Below, one piece after another: positions 9,309-17,736 of a stretch of DNA of 64,000 nucleotides. How positions within the stretch are numbered: position 1 is the first letter of the stretch; every line of letters starts with the position of its first letter. Origin of the DNA: Hahella sp. HN01 (GTDB taxonomy: Bacteria; Pseudomonadota; Gammaproteobacteria; Pseudomonadales; Oleiphilaceae). The notes under the pieces are model-generated. The model had not been told where the DNA came from. It did not search any database and saw nothing but the letters and a program-made list of their open reading frames with translations. Where the stretch lies: NCBI RefSeq assembly GCF_018986435.1, contig NZ_JAHMIN010000003.1:1-64000 (forward strand), in the 5' to 3' direction. The position numbers and the translations under genes were made by a program.

Positions 9309-10547
9309 TCACTCGCCCATGCAATATGCGGCTGACTCGGCGAATACACGCTTCATCTTGTAGCCGCTGGCTTTGAAAGAAGAAACCATAGCGCCGATTT
9401 GATCTCTGTCTGCGCTATCGATCGGCGACCGCAAGCAAACTGTGCGGAAGACGTTTTTTACCTGGCATTGCGCGAAAGCTTCTGAATGAGCAAGCTCCAT
9501 TCCCATGCTTTTTGCGCCCTGGCCGGAGCCGGTCAGGCCTTTATCCCAGCCCAGCAGGCTGTTCTGGCCTTCACGCCAATAGTTATCCCAATGATCGTCT
9601 GGGGTGACGTAGCCATATTGGAATGTGGTGGAGTTGATATGGTACTTGCCTTGTACGCGGGTGCCAGTGTCTGGATCGGTCATGCCTTCCGTGTTGTACA
9701 CCAGCGCGCCGTTTTCACCATCGGGGTCGGCGTCCATATCGTATTCATATTCATAGTAGGCGAATGCCTGCGCCATCGGGTCCATCCCACTGTGGCAGCC
9801 CACGCAGTTGTTGAGAAAGATCCGGCTGTCGCCGCCTGGGCTCCGAGAGACGTCCTGGCGGATGCGGTCAGGCGCGCGCGTTATGTCTTTCACCTGCTCA
9901 AGGTCGTTACACAGGTGGTTCATTAAAGTGAAGCGGAACATGGCGCGGTTGGTGCCGCCGCTGAAAAAAGCTTTGGCCGCCGCGCGGGTCGTCATAACGC
10001 CGGCGGTGGCTTCAGCAGGCAGCGACTGAGTGGTGTGCACCAAGTCGTCTTTCAGGCTGACGCGCTGGGTTTCCAGAAACTCATAATGGGCATTGTTTGC
10101 TAAAGAATAGGCGGGGGCGCCCAAGCTGCTTTTGCCGACATACAGATGATTGCCGTAAAGCACTTCCCGAAAGTCTATCCCCAGAACATCTTCATCCCGA
10201 ATCATACCGACGACGGTGGCGGTATAGTCGTTCAAGGGAACAAATAATGACTGCGCTTCATTGGTCCAGGGCGCAACCATATTTTTCAGGGTCACGTCGT
10301 AAAAATTTTTGTTTTCCATAGCGGTATAGGCGGCGGCGATGGGGTCGCCGGAGGTTATATCGCTGGCCATGTCGTTAAGGACCGCCTCGCTGGGCGGCAC
10401 CCCCGCGATACGATCATGGATTCTCTTAGCCTGTTCCCTGGGGCCTGCCTCTGCTGCAGTAGATAGGGTTATAGCCAGTGAGAGTAGAGATATAACGCAA
10501 CGCTTAACCTGTCTGCGCTTATTATCTATGGGAGTTAGACTACTCAT
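9309..10547 (-). CDS. Exported mono-heme protein of the DUF1592/DUF1588 kind
   Basis: 412 residues with a signal peptide cleaved after about AEA (residue 34). One heme-attachment site, CVGCH (248-252), is followed by SGMDP, as in planctomycete-type cytochrome/DUF1588 proteins where C-x-x-C-H-x-x-x-D-P is typical. First gene of the minus-strand operon, transcribed away from the HzsA-like gene. Heme attachment by the Ccm system is implied, but no ccm gene is in the window. Function unknown beyond a likely periplasmic redox role with the LamG lipoprotein and the Tat protein. Confidence 0.7.
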   Translation of the reverse strand: MSSLTPIDNKRRQVKRCVISLLSLAITLSTAAEAGPREQAKRIHDRIAGVPPSEAVLNDMASDITSGDPIAAAYTAMENKNFYDVTLKNMVAPWTNEAQSLFVPLNDYTATVVGMIRDEDVLGIDFREVLYGNHLYVGKSSLGAPAYSLANNAHYEFLETQRVSLKDDLVHTTQSLPAEATAGVMTTRAAAKAFFSGGTNRAMFRFTLMNHLCNDLEQVKDITRAPDRIRQDVSRSPGGDSRIFLNNCVGCHSGMDPMAQAFAYYEYEYDMDADPDGENGALVYNTEGMTDPDTGTRVQGKYHINSTTFQYGYVTPDDHWDNYWREGQNSLLGWDKGLTGSGQGAKSMGMELAHSEAFAQCQVKNVFRTVCLRSPIDSADRDQIGAMVSSFKASGYKMKRVFAESAAYCMGE

Positions 10548-10982
10548 ATTTTATATTCTCCTGCAGCTCTCGTGCAGTGCGCTTAAACGAATGGTTAGGT
10601 GATAATTAATATTAATTGATAAAACGACAAATATTAAATGTTCATATGTTCTATGAAAAATGGCCTATACACAGAACTGGTCATAATTCTTTATAAAATA
10701 GTGTAGTAGAAGAGGCTAACGGAGTTTTGTGCTGGCCCGCACGGTATTACACTAACTTACAAATCCCTCCTGGCTTCTATAAATGTCCGAGACATAATTC
10801 AGGAGGGAGGGATATTAAGTATTTTCCACTTAGTATTTACTCAAGGTTTTATAACTAAACAAGCGTTTGAATGGAATTCGCCGAAAGTATTGGCGCCGGG
10901 CAGGGGATAAATTAAGCTCACCGGCTTGTAACATTAATTTAAAATAATTGGTCTGATGGCCATTTGGCATTACTGACTGTGA
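10548..10982. other. Divergent regulatory region between two heme-protein operons
   Basis: 435 bp, AT-rich on the left (10600-10720), with no credible gene. It must hold the promoters of both operons. Visible structure is the inverted repeat at 10764-10808 and several A/T-rich -10-like boxes that I could not pair confidently with -35 boxes. Confidence 0.6.
10764..10808. repeat. 9-bp inverted repeat in the divergent region
   Basis: TCCCTCCTG at 10764-10772 and CAGGAGGGA at 10800-10808 are exact reverse complements separated by 27 bp. It could be a regulator site or a hairpin in a leader RNA. The GGAGGGAGGG run is not followed by a start codon, so it is not the ribosome binding site of an obvious gene. 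Confidence 0.45.
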
Positions 10983-13700
10983 ATGCTTATGAAAAAGATA
11001 AAAACGCCGCCCAATAATACCCTTACGCCCGGAGGTCACCTGTTACTCCGAGCATTCTCGCTATCTATATTATCCGCTGCGCTTGCGGCCTGCGGCGGCG
11101 GCATAGGCGGGGCTAATCAAGGCCCTGACCCCGTAGTTCAAGATATTCCCATCGCTTACGTAAAACGTCCCCTTGTTCGTAATGACGACGGCGCTCTGGT
11201 GAGTCAGGACGCCCGCACTCCAATTGAGTTTCGTCCAGGAGCTGTCCTGTACATCCGAAGCCAGGCGTCCCCCAGTGCGACGGCGAGAGATATCAGTTCT
11301 CAGGCGTTTCAAGGGCCGGAGTTCCTCAATGATGAAGGCCAACTTCTTTACGATGTGAAGGATGTTGATGTGGCCTCTGACGGCTCCAAAATTATATTCG
11401 CCATGCGGGCGCCGGAAATTGAAGATGCGGATGAAGATGAGCAGCCTACCTGGAATATCTGGGAATATGACGTCGCTGCAGGGACGCTGGAGAGGGTTAT
11501 CGCATCCGACAATGTCGCGGAAGCGGGAGATGACATGGCCCCCCATTATTTGCCGGACGGCCGCATTGTGTTTACCTCAACGCGTCAACGACAGTCGCAA
11601 GCGATTTTATTGGACGAAGGTAAACCCCAGTTTGAAGCATTGAATGAAGATCGTGGCAATCCAGCAATGGTTTTACATGTCATTGATCCGGATACTGATG
11701 GAATCAAACAGATCACATTTAACCAGAGCAGTGATCTGGACCCAATAGTGACCCAGGACGGCAAAATAGTATTTACCCGCTGGGACAACATGGGCGGCAA
11801 TAATTCCATGAATCTCTATCGGGTTAATCCTGATGGGACGGGATTTGAATATTTATACGGTCGCCACAGCCACGACACAGGCTCCAGCACTGAGGCGGTG
11901 CAGTTTCTTAAGCCTGTTGAGCTGGAGGATGGGCGCATCATGGTGAGTTTGCGTCCCTATGTGAGCAGTCGGTATGGCGGGGCGCTGGTCGCCATTGATG
12001 CGGCGAACTTTACCGAGCACGACCAGCCTACATACGAAAATCGCGATGTGTTGACCAACGGTCAGACGGCTTTGACGCCTAGTGACGTTTCCACTGACGA
12101 TGAAGTGCAAACGCTGGCTGGAACCTTTAATTCAGCATATCCCATGTGGGATGGCACTGGGCGCCTGTTAGTGAGCTGGAGCCAGTGCCGCTTGCTGGAT
12201 GCGGATAATGATATTGTTCCCTGCACCAATGATCGTCTGGAGAGCACGGACTACCAGCCTGCGCCTCCTCTATATGGTCTGTGGATCTACAATGCGGTGG
12301 ATGGCACTCAGCTGCCCGTTATCATCCCCACCGAGGATACTTATTACACTGATGCTGTCGTGCTGCAGAGTCGTACCAGAGCGGACTTTATCCCTGATGG
12401 CGACGGACCTGAATCCGATCTGGGCAAAGCGGGATATGGCGTTGTACATATTCGCAGCGTTTATGACATTGACGGAACAGACACGACGCCCGCCGGCATT
12501 GGCGCCATGGCCGACCCGGTGCAGACGTCAGCGGATAATCGACCGGCCCGTTTCCTGAGAGTGGTCAAAGCGGTTTCTATGCCCGACAGTGATATCGCCG
12601 ATGTTCCCGGGACCGCGTTCGGCGCCAGTGCAGGGCAATTAATGCGCGAGATACTGGGATATGTCCCCATCGAGCCGGATGGGTCGGTTAAGTTCGCCGT
12701 GCCCGCCAATGTGGCGTTTGCGGTGAGTATTGTTGACAAGGCCGGAAAACGCACCAGTCCGCGCCATCAGAACTGGTTGCAAGTGAGGCCGGGGGAGACG
12801 TTGGAGTGCTTAGGTTGTCACACCGCCAACAGCGAAGCGCCTCATGGTCGTCCGGGAGCGCAGGCGCCGTCCGTAAATGTGGGCGCCCCTACGGATGGAC
12901 CGCCATTTTTGAACACTGATCCTGCGTTATTCGCCAATATGGGTGAATCCATGGCGGAAACCTTCGCCCGAATCAACGGTTTGCGTTACTTGAATCCAGA
13001 CATTGTATTTGACGATGAGTGGACCGACGCTAATATTACTGCAAAAGCGGAGAGTTTCAGTTACGCCTATGCCGACTTGGCGACGACTGCGCCAGTATCG
13101 GCTGCTTGCGCGACGCCAAAGGACGCCAAGTGCCGCGTCGTTATCAATTATGCGACTCATATTCATCCTTTGTGGGGGAAAGTGCGTCAAGTATTGGATG
13201 ATGATGGGACGACTGTATTGGCTGATCATACTTGTAATAGTTGTCATCAAGATGTTGACCCTATGGATGTTAAATTGCAGCAAGTTCCTGCGGCGCAGCT
13301 TGATTTAAGCGACGGGACGTCCACTGACGAGGCTGACCATCTGAAGTCATATCGCGAGTTATTGTTTAACGACTCCGAGCAGGAAATTGTTGGAGGATCG
13401 CTTGTGGATCGCCAAATTCCGGTTTTGGATGACCAGGGTAACCCAGTATTTCAGACTAATGCTGATGGCAGCCTGAAACTTGACACTGACGGCAATCCGA
13501 TACCTGTGACGACTACGGTCGCCGTCAATCGCTCAATGACGCCGCAGGGAGCTGTGGCCAGCACTCGCTTTTTCGCGCCTTTCCAGACAGGGGGAAGCCA
13601 TGAAGGATGGCTTGACCCGGTCGAGTTGAAGTTGATATCCGAGTGGCTGGATATTGGAGCGCAGTACTACAACAACCCATTTGACGTTCCACAGGATTAA
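10983..13700 (+). CDS. Two-heme HzsA-like / TolB-type beta-propeller lipoprotein
   Basis: 905 residues. Lipobox LAAC gives a lipidated Cys37. Residues ~110-400 contain WD40/TolB-like propeller blades (DGSKIIFAMR, PDGRIVFTSTR, DGKIVFTRWDN). The C-terminal half has two CxxCH sites: CLGCH at ~609-613 and CNSCH at ~751-755, the latter followed by DVDPMD. The overall plan resembles proteins related to the hydrazine synthase alpha subunit, which are widespread in bacteria without anammox metabolism, so hydrazine synthesis should not be inferred. First gene of an apparent eleven-gene operon; the next start lies 6 bp after its stop. A second in-frame ATG is at 10989. Confidence 0.78.
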   Translation: MLMKKIKTPPNNTLTPGGHLLLRAFSLSILSAALAACGGGIGGANQGPDPVVQDIPIAYVKRPLVRNDDGALVSQDARTPIEFRPGAVLYIRSQASPSATARDISSQAFQGPEFLNDEGQLLYDVKDVDVASDGSKIIFAMRAPEIEDADEDEQPTWNIWEYDVAAGTLERVIASDNVAEAGDDMAPHYLPDGRIVFTSTRQRQSQAILLDEGKPQFEALNEDRGNPAMVLHVIDPDTDGIKQITFNQSSDLDPIVTQDGKIVFTRWDNMGGNNSMNLYRVNPDGTGFEYLYGRHSHDTGSSTEAVQFLKPVELEDGRIMVSLRPYVSSRYGGALVAIDAANFTEHDQPTYENRDVLTNGQTALTPSDVSTDDEVQTLAGTFNSAYPMWDGTGRLLVSWSQCRLLDADNDIVPCTNDRLESTDYQPAPPLYGLWIYNAVDGTQLPVIIPTEDTYYTDAVVLQSRTRADFIPDGDGPESDLGKAGYGVVHIRSVYDIDGTDTTPAGIGAMADPVQTSADNRPARFLRVVKAVSMPDSDIADVPGTAFGASAGQLMREILGYVPIEPDGSVKFAVPANVAFAVSIVDKAGKRTSPRHQNWLQVRPGETLECLGCHTANSEAPHGRPGAQAPSVNVGAPTDGPPFLNTDPALFANMGESMAETFARINGLRYLNPDIVFDDEWTDANITAKAESFSYAYADLATTAPVSAACATPKDAKCRVVINYATHIHPLWGKVRQVLDDDGTTVLADHTCNSCHQDVDPMDVKLQQVPAAQLDLSDGTSTDEADHLKSYRELLFNDSEQEIVGGSLVDRQIPVLDDQGNPVFQTNADGSLKLDTDGNPIPVTTTVAVNRSMTPQGAVASTRFFAPFQTGGSHEGWLDPVELKLISEWLDIGAQYYNNPFDVPQD

Positions 13701-13706
13701 AGACAC

Positions 13707-14453
13707 TTGTTAGCGGTAAGAATATTCCCGGTTTTGTTGGTTATCCTTTGTTGCTTTTCACTGAAAAGTTTTGCTGAAGACGAATATCAGACTGTAAAAG
13801 TCGCCGAGCCCTATCTCGAGTTCCGTACGGGACCGGGCCGGGGCTACCCGGTGTTTTTCGTCGTTGAGCAGGACGAGCAGATTGAAATTCTCAAACGGAA
13901 AACCGAGTGGTTCAAAGTGCGCAACGCCAAGGGACAGGAAGGCTGGGCCAGCCGTGCGCAAATGGAAATGACTCTGGATGGAAGCGGCGAGCAGGTTGCT
14001 TTCAAAGAGCCCCGCTTTGACGACTTTTCCTCTCGTAGCTGGGAAGGCGGGGTCGCTACCGGCGATTTTGGCGGCGCAGCGGTGAACTCCATGTATGTGG
14101 GTTATCTGTTCACTCCCAATTTATCGACGGAGCTCTGGGCCTCTCAAGTCCTGGGGGATTTTTCCCAGATCATGATCGCGGACCTGAATATCGTGCACCA
14201 GCCTTTTCCCCATTGGCGGATTTCTCCTTTCTTTACGCTGGGAACCGGCGCCGCATTTATTAAGCCGAAGGCAACGCTGGTGAATGAAGACAACAGGGTT
14301 GAGGAAGCCGTACATTACGGGCTTGGGGTCAGATGGTACATGACCAATCGTTATTTTATCCGTATGGAATACAAAGACTACGTGGTCTTCACTGACCGCG
14401 ACGAAAACGAAGAAGCAGAAGAATGGAAAATTGGATTAAGCGTATTTTTCTAA
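13707..14453 (+). CDS. Outer-membrane beta-barrel protein with N-terminal SH3b domain
   Basis: 248 residues beginning with TTG at 13707, the only start that keeps the signal peptide (cleavage after about SFA, residue 23); AGGA lies 10 bp upstream. Residues ~27-95 are a bacterial SH3 domain (LEFRTGPGRGYPV ... GWASR), usually binding peptidoglycan or peptide. Residues ~110-248 form an eight-stranded-type barrel ending in phenylalanine, as outer-membrane porins do. It resembles the OMP_myx_plus barrel family that includes the Myxococcus gliding proteins GltA/GltB. It overlaps the next barrel gene by 31 bp, so the two are translationally coupled. Confidence 0.72.
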   Translation: MLAVRIFPVLLVILCCFSLKSFAEDEYQTVKVAEPYLEFRTGPGRGYPVFFVVEQDEQIEILKRKTEWFKVRNAKGQEGWASRAQMEMTLDGSGEQVAFKEPRFDDFSSRSWEGGVATGDFGGAAVNSMYVGYLFTPNLSTELWASQVLGDFSQIMIADLNIVHQPFPHWRISPFFTLGTGAAFIKPKATLVNEDNRVEEAVHYGLGVRWYMTNRYFIRMEYKDYVVFTDRDENEEAEEWKIGLSVFF

Positions 14454-15118
14454 ACGACGGGCGTCGTCCTGTCGCCAGTGCGGTATTGGCGTGTGCGATG
14501 GCTTCTGTCGGAGCGGGGCAGGCAATGGCTGAGGAGGTGGACGCTGAGTCTGAAACCGCCGTTAAGCCGCTGATCGAGCCGGAGGTGACGCCGCGTCGCG
14601 TGCAGGAAGATCTGATCGACACCGAAGACTTTGAAGTCGGCGTATTTACCGGATTGATGAGTGTAGAGGACTTTGGCGTTAACTTCGTGATTGGCGCCCG
14701 CCTGGCCTACCATATCAATGAAGATCTGTTCGTTGAGGCTAACTATGGCGTCACTGACACCAGCGAGACCAGCTATGAAAAGCTGAGCGGCTCCGCCAAG
14801 TTGCTGAAAGACGACGAGCGCGACCTGACCTATTACAACCTTTCTCTCGGGTATAACATTTTTCCGGGGGAAATATTCCTTGGCAGCAAGTACGCCTTCA
14901 ATACTAATTTTTATGTCGTGGGCGGATTGGGCAGCACCCAGTTCGCCGGCGATGATCGTCTGACGGCCAATTTCGGCTGGGGATTCCAGATGCTGGGCAC
15001 TGATTGGCTGTCCCTGCATCTGGGCATGAGAGACCACATTTTCGATACCGATATCCTGGGCGAGGATAAGAAAACCCATAACCTGGAAATGACGACGGGT
15101 CTGTCCGTTTTCTTTTAA
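14423..15118 (+). CDS. Outer-membrane beta-barrel protein, GltA/GltB-like family
   Basis: 231 residues. N-terminal signal peptide ending AMA-EE near residue 36, then alternating amphipathic strands and a C-terminal phenylalanine after GLSVFF, a classic BAM-recognition end shared with the preceding barrel. The DHIFDTDILGEDKKTHNLE segment is typical of the OMP_myx_plus family. The start ATG lies inside the 3' end of the preceding gene. Two adjacent paralogous barrels recall the gltA-gltB pair of the Myxococcus Glt complex, an inference from family resemblance. Confidence 0.72.
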   Translation: MENWIKRIFLNDGRRPVASAVLACAMASVGAGQAMAEEVDAESETAVKPLIEPEVTPRRVQEDLIDTEDFEVGVFTGLMSVEDFGVNFVIGARLAYHINEDLFVEANYGVTDTSETSYEKLSGSAKLLKDDERDLTYYNLSLGYNIFPGEIFLGSKYAFNTNFYVVGGLGSTQFAGDDRLTANFGWGFQMLGTDWLSLHLGMRDHIFDTDILGEDKKTHNLEMTTGLSVFF

Positions 15119-15171
15119 TGACGGTCGCTGAAATCGGCGTCGAAGAAAGAGTAGTTTGAGGAGTCTGAGCT

Positions 15172-15681
15172 ATGAAAAACAAATTCTTTAAAAGTGTGGC
15201 GGCGTTTTGTCTGATGATTTCCGCCAGCACTCTTACCGTCAGCGCGAACGCTGCGGAGATCAAGGGCGCGGCGGGTGACTTTACCCTGAAAAGCTCTCTC
15301 GGCAAGAACCTGCGCCTGCAGGAGTATCGCGGCCAAGTGGTGCTCATCAACTTCTGGGCTTCCTGGTGCGGTCCCTGTCGTCAGGAAATGCCGATACTGG
15401 AAGACATTTACAAAAAGTACGAAAAATTCGGTTTCACGATTTTTGCGGTGAATGTGGATGAGGATTCATCTCTGGCTAATGAGTTCCTGAAAGACACCAA
15501 AGTCTCTTTCCCGATTCTTTACGATAACCAGAACAAGGTCAGCCGCATGTACGACGTGAAGGCGATGCCGACGACGGTCATTGTGGATAGAAACGGCAAC
15601 ATGCGTTACCTGCACAAAGGCTACCAGCCAGGTACTGAAGATCATTACGTTAAAGAAGTTAAAGCGCTGATTCGCGAGTAA
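15172..15681 (+). CDS. Periplasmic TlpA-type thioredoxin
   Basis: 169 residues: signal peptide to about residue 28, then a thioredoxin fold with the WCGPC active site (Cys66, Cys69) and the cis-proline motif AMPTT. Such proteins reduce disulfides in the periplasm, often for cytochrome c maturation or metal-protein assembly. It sits between the outer-membrane barrel and the DUF4266/DUF3570 pair, a neighbourhood in which TlpA proteins recur. A good candidate for keeping heme-site or DUF4266 cysteines reduced, though the sequence does not show the partner. Confidence 0.9.
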   Translation: MKNKFFKSVAAFCLMISASTLTVSANAAEIKGAAGDFTLKSSLGKNLRLQEYRGQVVLINFWASWCGPCRQEMPILEDIYKKYEKFGFTIFAVNVDEDSSLANEFLKDTKVSFPILYDNQNKVSRMYDVKAMPTTVIVDRNGNMRYLHKGYQPGTEDHYVKEVKALIRE

Positions 15682-15688
15682 AATAACA

Positions 15689-15910
15689 ATGAAAAAGTGG
15701 ATATTCCTGTTGCTGGCTCCCATGCTGTTGGGAGGCTGCAGCAGTCTCGAACCCTGGGTTATGCCTTATGAGCGTAATAACCTCGCTGACCCGATCATGA
15801 GCTTTGGCCGCATCGGTATCGCCGGTTCTTACATGCATCACGTTTATCAGGCCCGGGAAGGCGCGCGCGGCGCTGAAGGCGGCTCCGGCGGAGGCTGCGG
15901 CTGTAACTGA
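15689..15910 (+). CDS. DUF4266 small lipoprotein
   Basis: 73 residues. Lipobox LGGC gives a lipidated Cys17, followed by the family sequence EPWVMPYERNNLADPIM and a glycine-rich tail ending GGGCGCN with two cysteines. The start lies 7 bp after the TlpA stop. DUF4266 genes typically lie directly before DUF3570 genes, as here (1 bp gap). Function unknown; the tail cysteines could bind metal or be thioredoxin targets (inference). Confidence 0.85.
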   Translation: MKKWIFLLLAPMLLGGCSSLEPWVMPYERNNLADPIMSFGRIGIAGSYMHHVYQAREGARGAEGGSGGGCGCN

Positions 15911-15911
15911 T

Positions 15912-17048
15912 ATGAAAAACTTTCACCGCATTGCAGCGATATTCAGTTTGTTGGCGACGGCGTTATCCGCCAGCGCCGCCGTGTTGCCGGAAGAGAAAGC
16001 GGAGGCCATGTACCACCGCTACGAAGGCGGGGGCATGGAAATTGACGGCCCCTCCGTTCTGGTCAGAAAGAACTTCGACGCCAGTGTCTCGTTGAGCGCG
16101 AACTATTATGTCGACTCGGTCAGCTCCGCTTCCGTTGACGTATTGGCGCGAGCGACGCCCTATGAGGAGGAGCGGACAGAAGCTGGTCTCGGCGTGGACT
16201 ATCTGTACAACAAGTCCATCATGAGCTTCGCCTATACCAACAGCCAGGAAAATGACTTTGACGCCGAGTCGATCCACTTCAATATCAGTCAGGATTTTTT
16301 CGGCGACCTGACCACCCTGACCATGGGTTACTCAAAAGGCTGGGATAATGTGCGCAGCAAGCTGGACCCATCCCTTGATGAGGAAGTGGACCGGCAGCAT
16401 TATCGTCTTGGGGTCAGTCAGGTGTTAACCAAGAACGCCTTGCTTAACCTGGATATCGAAACGATCACGGATGAGGGTTACCTGAATAACCCATACCGGG
16501 TTTACCGTTTCCTGGACACCACCAGCCCCAAAGGCTACGAGTACAGAATAGAAAAGTATCCCCAAACGCGCACCAGTAACGCCGTGGCGCTGCGGGGCAT
16601 GTATTACCTGCCATATCGAGCGGCCGTCAAAGGCGAGGTTCGGTATTTTTCCGACTCATGGAACATCAAGGGCTATAACTACGAGTTGGCCTATGTGCAC
16701 CCGTTTGGCGATCAATTCATTACCGAGTTCAAGTTTCGTCACTACGAACAAACTAAAGCAGAGTTTTATGACGACCTGTTTGAAGGCGAGGATGTTCGTA
16801 CTTTTATGGGGCGCGACAAAGAGTTGAGCACCTATAGCGGCGACAGCGTTGGCGTGGGTCTGACCTATGAGTTCAATAAAGGCTTTTCGTTTATTGAAAA
16901 AGGCAGCATCAACCTGTTTGTCGACTACATGAAATTCGCGTACGAGGATTTCCGCGACGTGACGCGGACCGGTTTTGCGCCGGGAGAGGAACCTTTGTAC
17001 GAATTTGACGCCACCGTCATTCGCTTCTTCGTCACCGCGTCTTACTGA
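15912..17048 (+). CDS. DUF3570 outer-membrane protein
   Basis: 378 residues from ATG 15912, directly after the DUF4266 stop; the frame is open further upstream but that reading overlaps the DUF4266 gene and lacks a signal peptide. Signal peptide ends near ASA-AVLP. The body shows repeated amphipathic beta-strands and ends with aromatic-rich strand VIRFFVTASY, consistent with an outer-membrane barrel. DUF3570 proteins are usually encoded with DUF4266, TlpA and ApbE, all present in this window. Precise function unknown. Confidence 0.85.
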   Translation: MKNFHRIAAIFSLLATALSASAAVLPEEKAEAMYHRYEGGGMEIDGPSVLVRKNFDASVSLSANYYVDSVSSASVDVLARATPYEEERTEAGLGVDYLYNKSIMSFAYTNSQENDFDAESIHFNISQDFFGDLTTLTMGYSKGWDNVRSKLDPSLDEEVDRQHYRLGVSQVLTKNALLNLDIETITDEGYLNNPYRVYRFLDTTSPKGYEYRIEKYPQTRTSNAVALRGMYYLPYRAAVKGEVRYFSDSWNIKGYNYELAYVHPFGDQFITEFKFRHYEQTKAEFYDDLFEGEDVRTFMGRDKELSTYSGDSVGVGLTYEFNKGFSFIEKGSINLFVDYMKFAYEDFRDVTRTGFAPGEEPLYEFDATVIRFFVTASY

Positions 17049-17102
17049 TAGCGGTGAGGTTATCCATTACGGGATGCGATCAATTTAATTGGGATTGAAA
17101 GT

Positions 17103-17699
17103 ATGAATTACAAAAACAGCCTGGCCCATGCATTGTTCCTGATTTTGCTGCTGTTGTCGGCCATGGTGCGGGCGGAGGAGGGCGCAGAAGACGCCGCTTC
17201 CGCTGATGTGATGCAGATGGCGGACGACACAGACATGGCTGCCGTGGACCCCGATACGCCTATCGTGGATCAGGTGCAGTCACTGAAACAGAAAGCCATT
17301 GAACTGAATCGCGACCTGTTCATTCTGGAGGAAGACCTGCTGTTTCCCGCCAGCACGCAGTTTGTGGTGTTTCTTTCCGTCGACGTTGGCGAGTTTTTCC
17401 AGCTGGATGCAGTGGAAGTCAAAATCGATGGCGAAACAGTGGCCAGCCACCTGTATACGCAGCGCCAGGCCAAGGCCCTGTATAAGGGCGGCATGCAGCG
17501 CCTGCATATTGGCAACCTTAAGACCGGCGAACATGAAATCACCGCATTTTTCACTGGAGTAGGGCCCGATAACCGCGATTATAAGCGCGGCGCTACGCAA
17601 AAATTTGAGAAGGGCTCGGACATCAAAACGCTGGAGTTGCGCATTACCGACTCGACTAAGAAGTACCAACCTGAATTCACCGTTGTCGAATGGGAATAA
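17103..17699 (+). CDS. Module A gene 1: small exported protein paralogous to 42267-42791
   Basis: 198 residues; signal peptide ends at about MVRA (residue 24), followed by an acidic linker, a short helix (SLKQKAIELNRDLFILEEDLL) and a beta-rich domain. Aligning by eye with the protein at 42267-42791 gives shared blocks ELNRxL, TQxVxFLxVD, GGxQRLxxGNL and KxLELR. The family is unknown to me. It heads the five-gene module, 54 bp after DUF3570. The beta domain that follows the helix resembles carbohydrate- or protein-binding folds only loosely, so no role is assigned beyond a periplasmic component of the TPR complex. Confidence 0.7.
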   Translation: MNYKNSLAHALFLILLLLSAMVRAEEGAEDAASADVMQMADDTDMAAVDPDTPIVDQVQSLKQKAIELNRDLFILEEDLLFPASTQFVVFLSVDVGEFFQLDAVEVKIDGETVASHLYTQRQAKALYKGGMQRLHIGNLKTGEHEITAFFTGVGPDNRDYKRGATQKFEKGSDIKTLELRITDSTKKYQPEFTVVEWE

Positions 17700-17736
17700 C
17701 TTTAACTGTGTCTGGTAGCCGGTAGTCACTGAGGCA

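Noticed and set aside
10983-13700. HzsA resemblance taken as evidence of hydrazine or anammox metabolism
   Set aside because: HzsA-related propeller proteins are common in bacteria without anammox, and no other anammox gene is present.
15804-15911. Longer start for the DUF3570 protein
   Set aside because: It would overlap the DUF4266 gene and lose the signal peptide; ATG 15912 gives a clear one.
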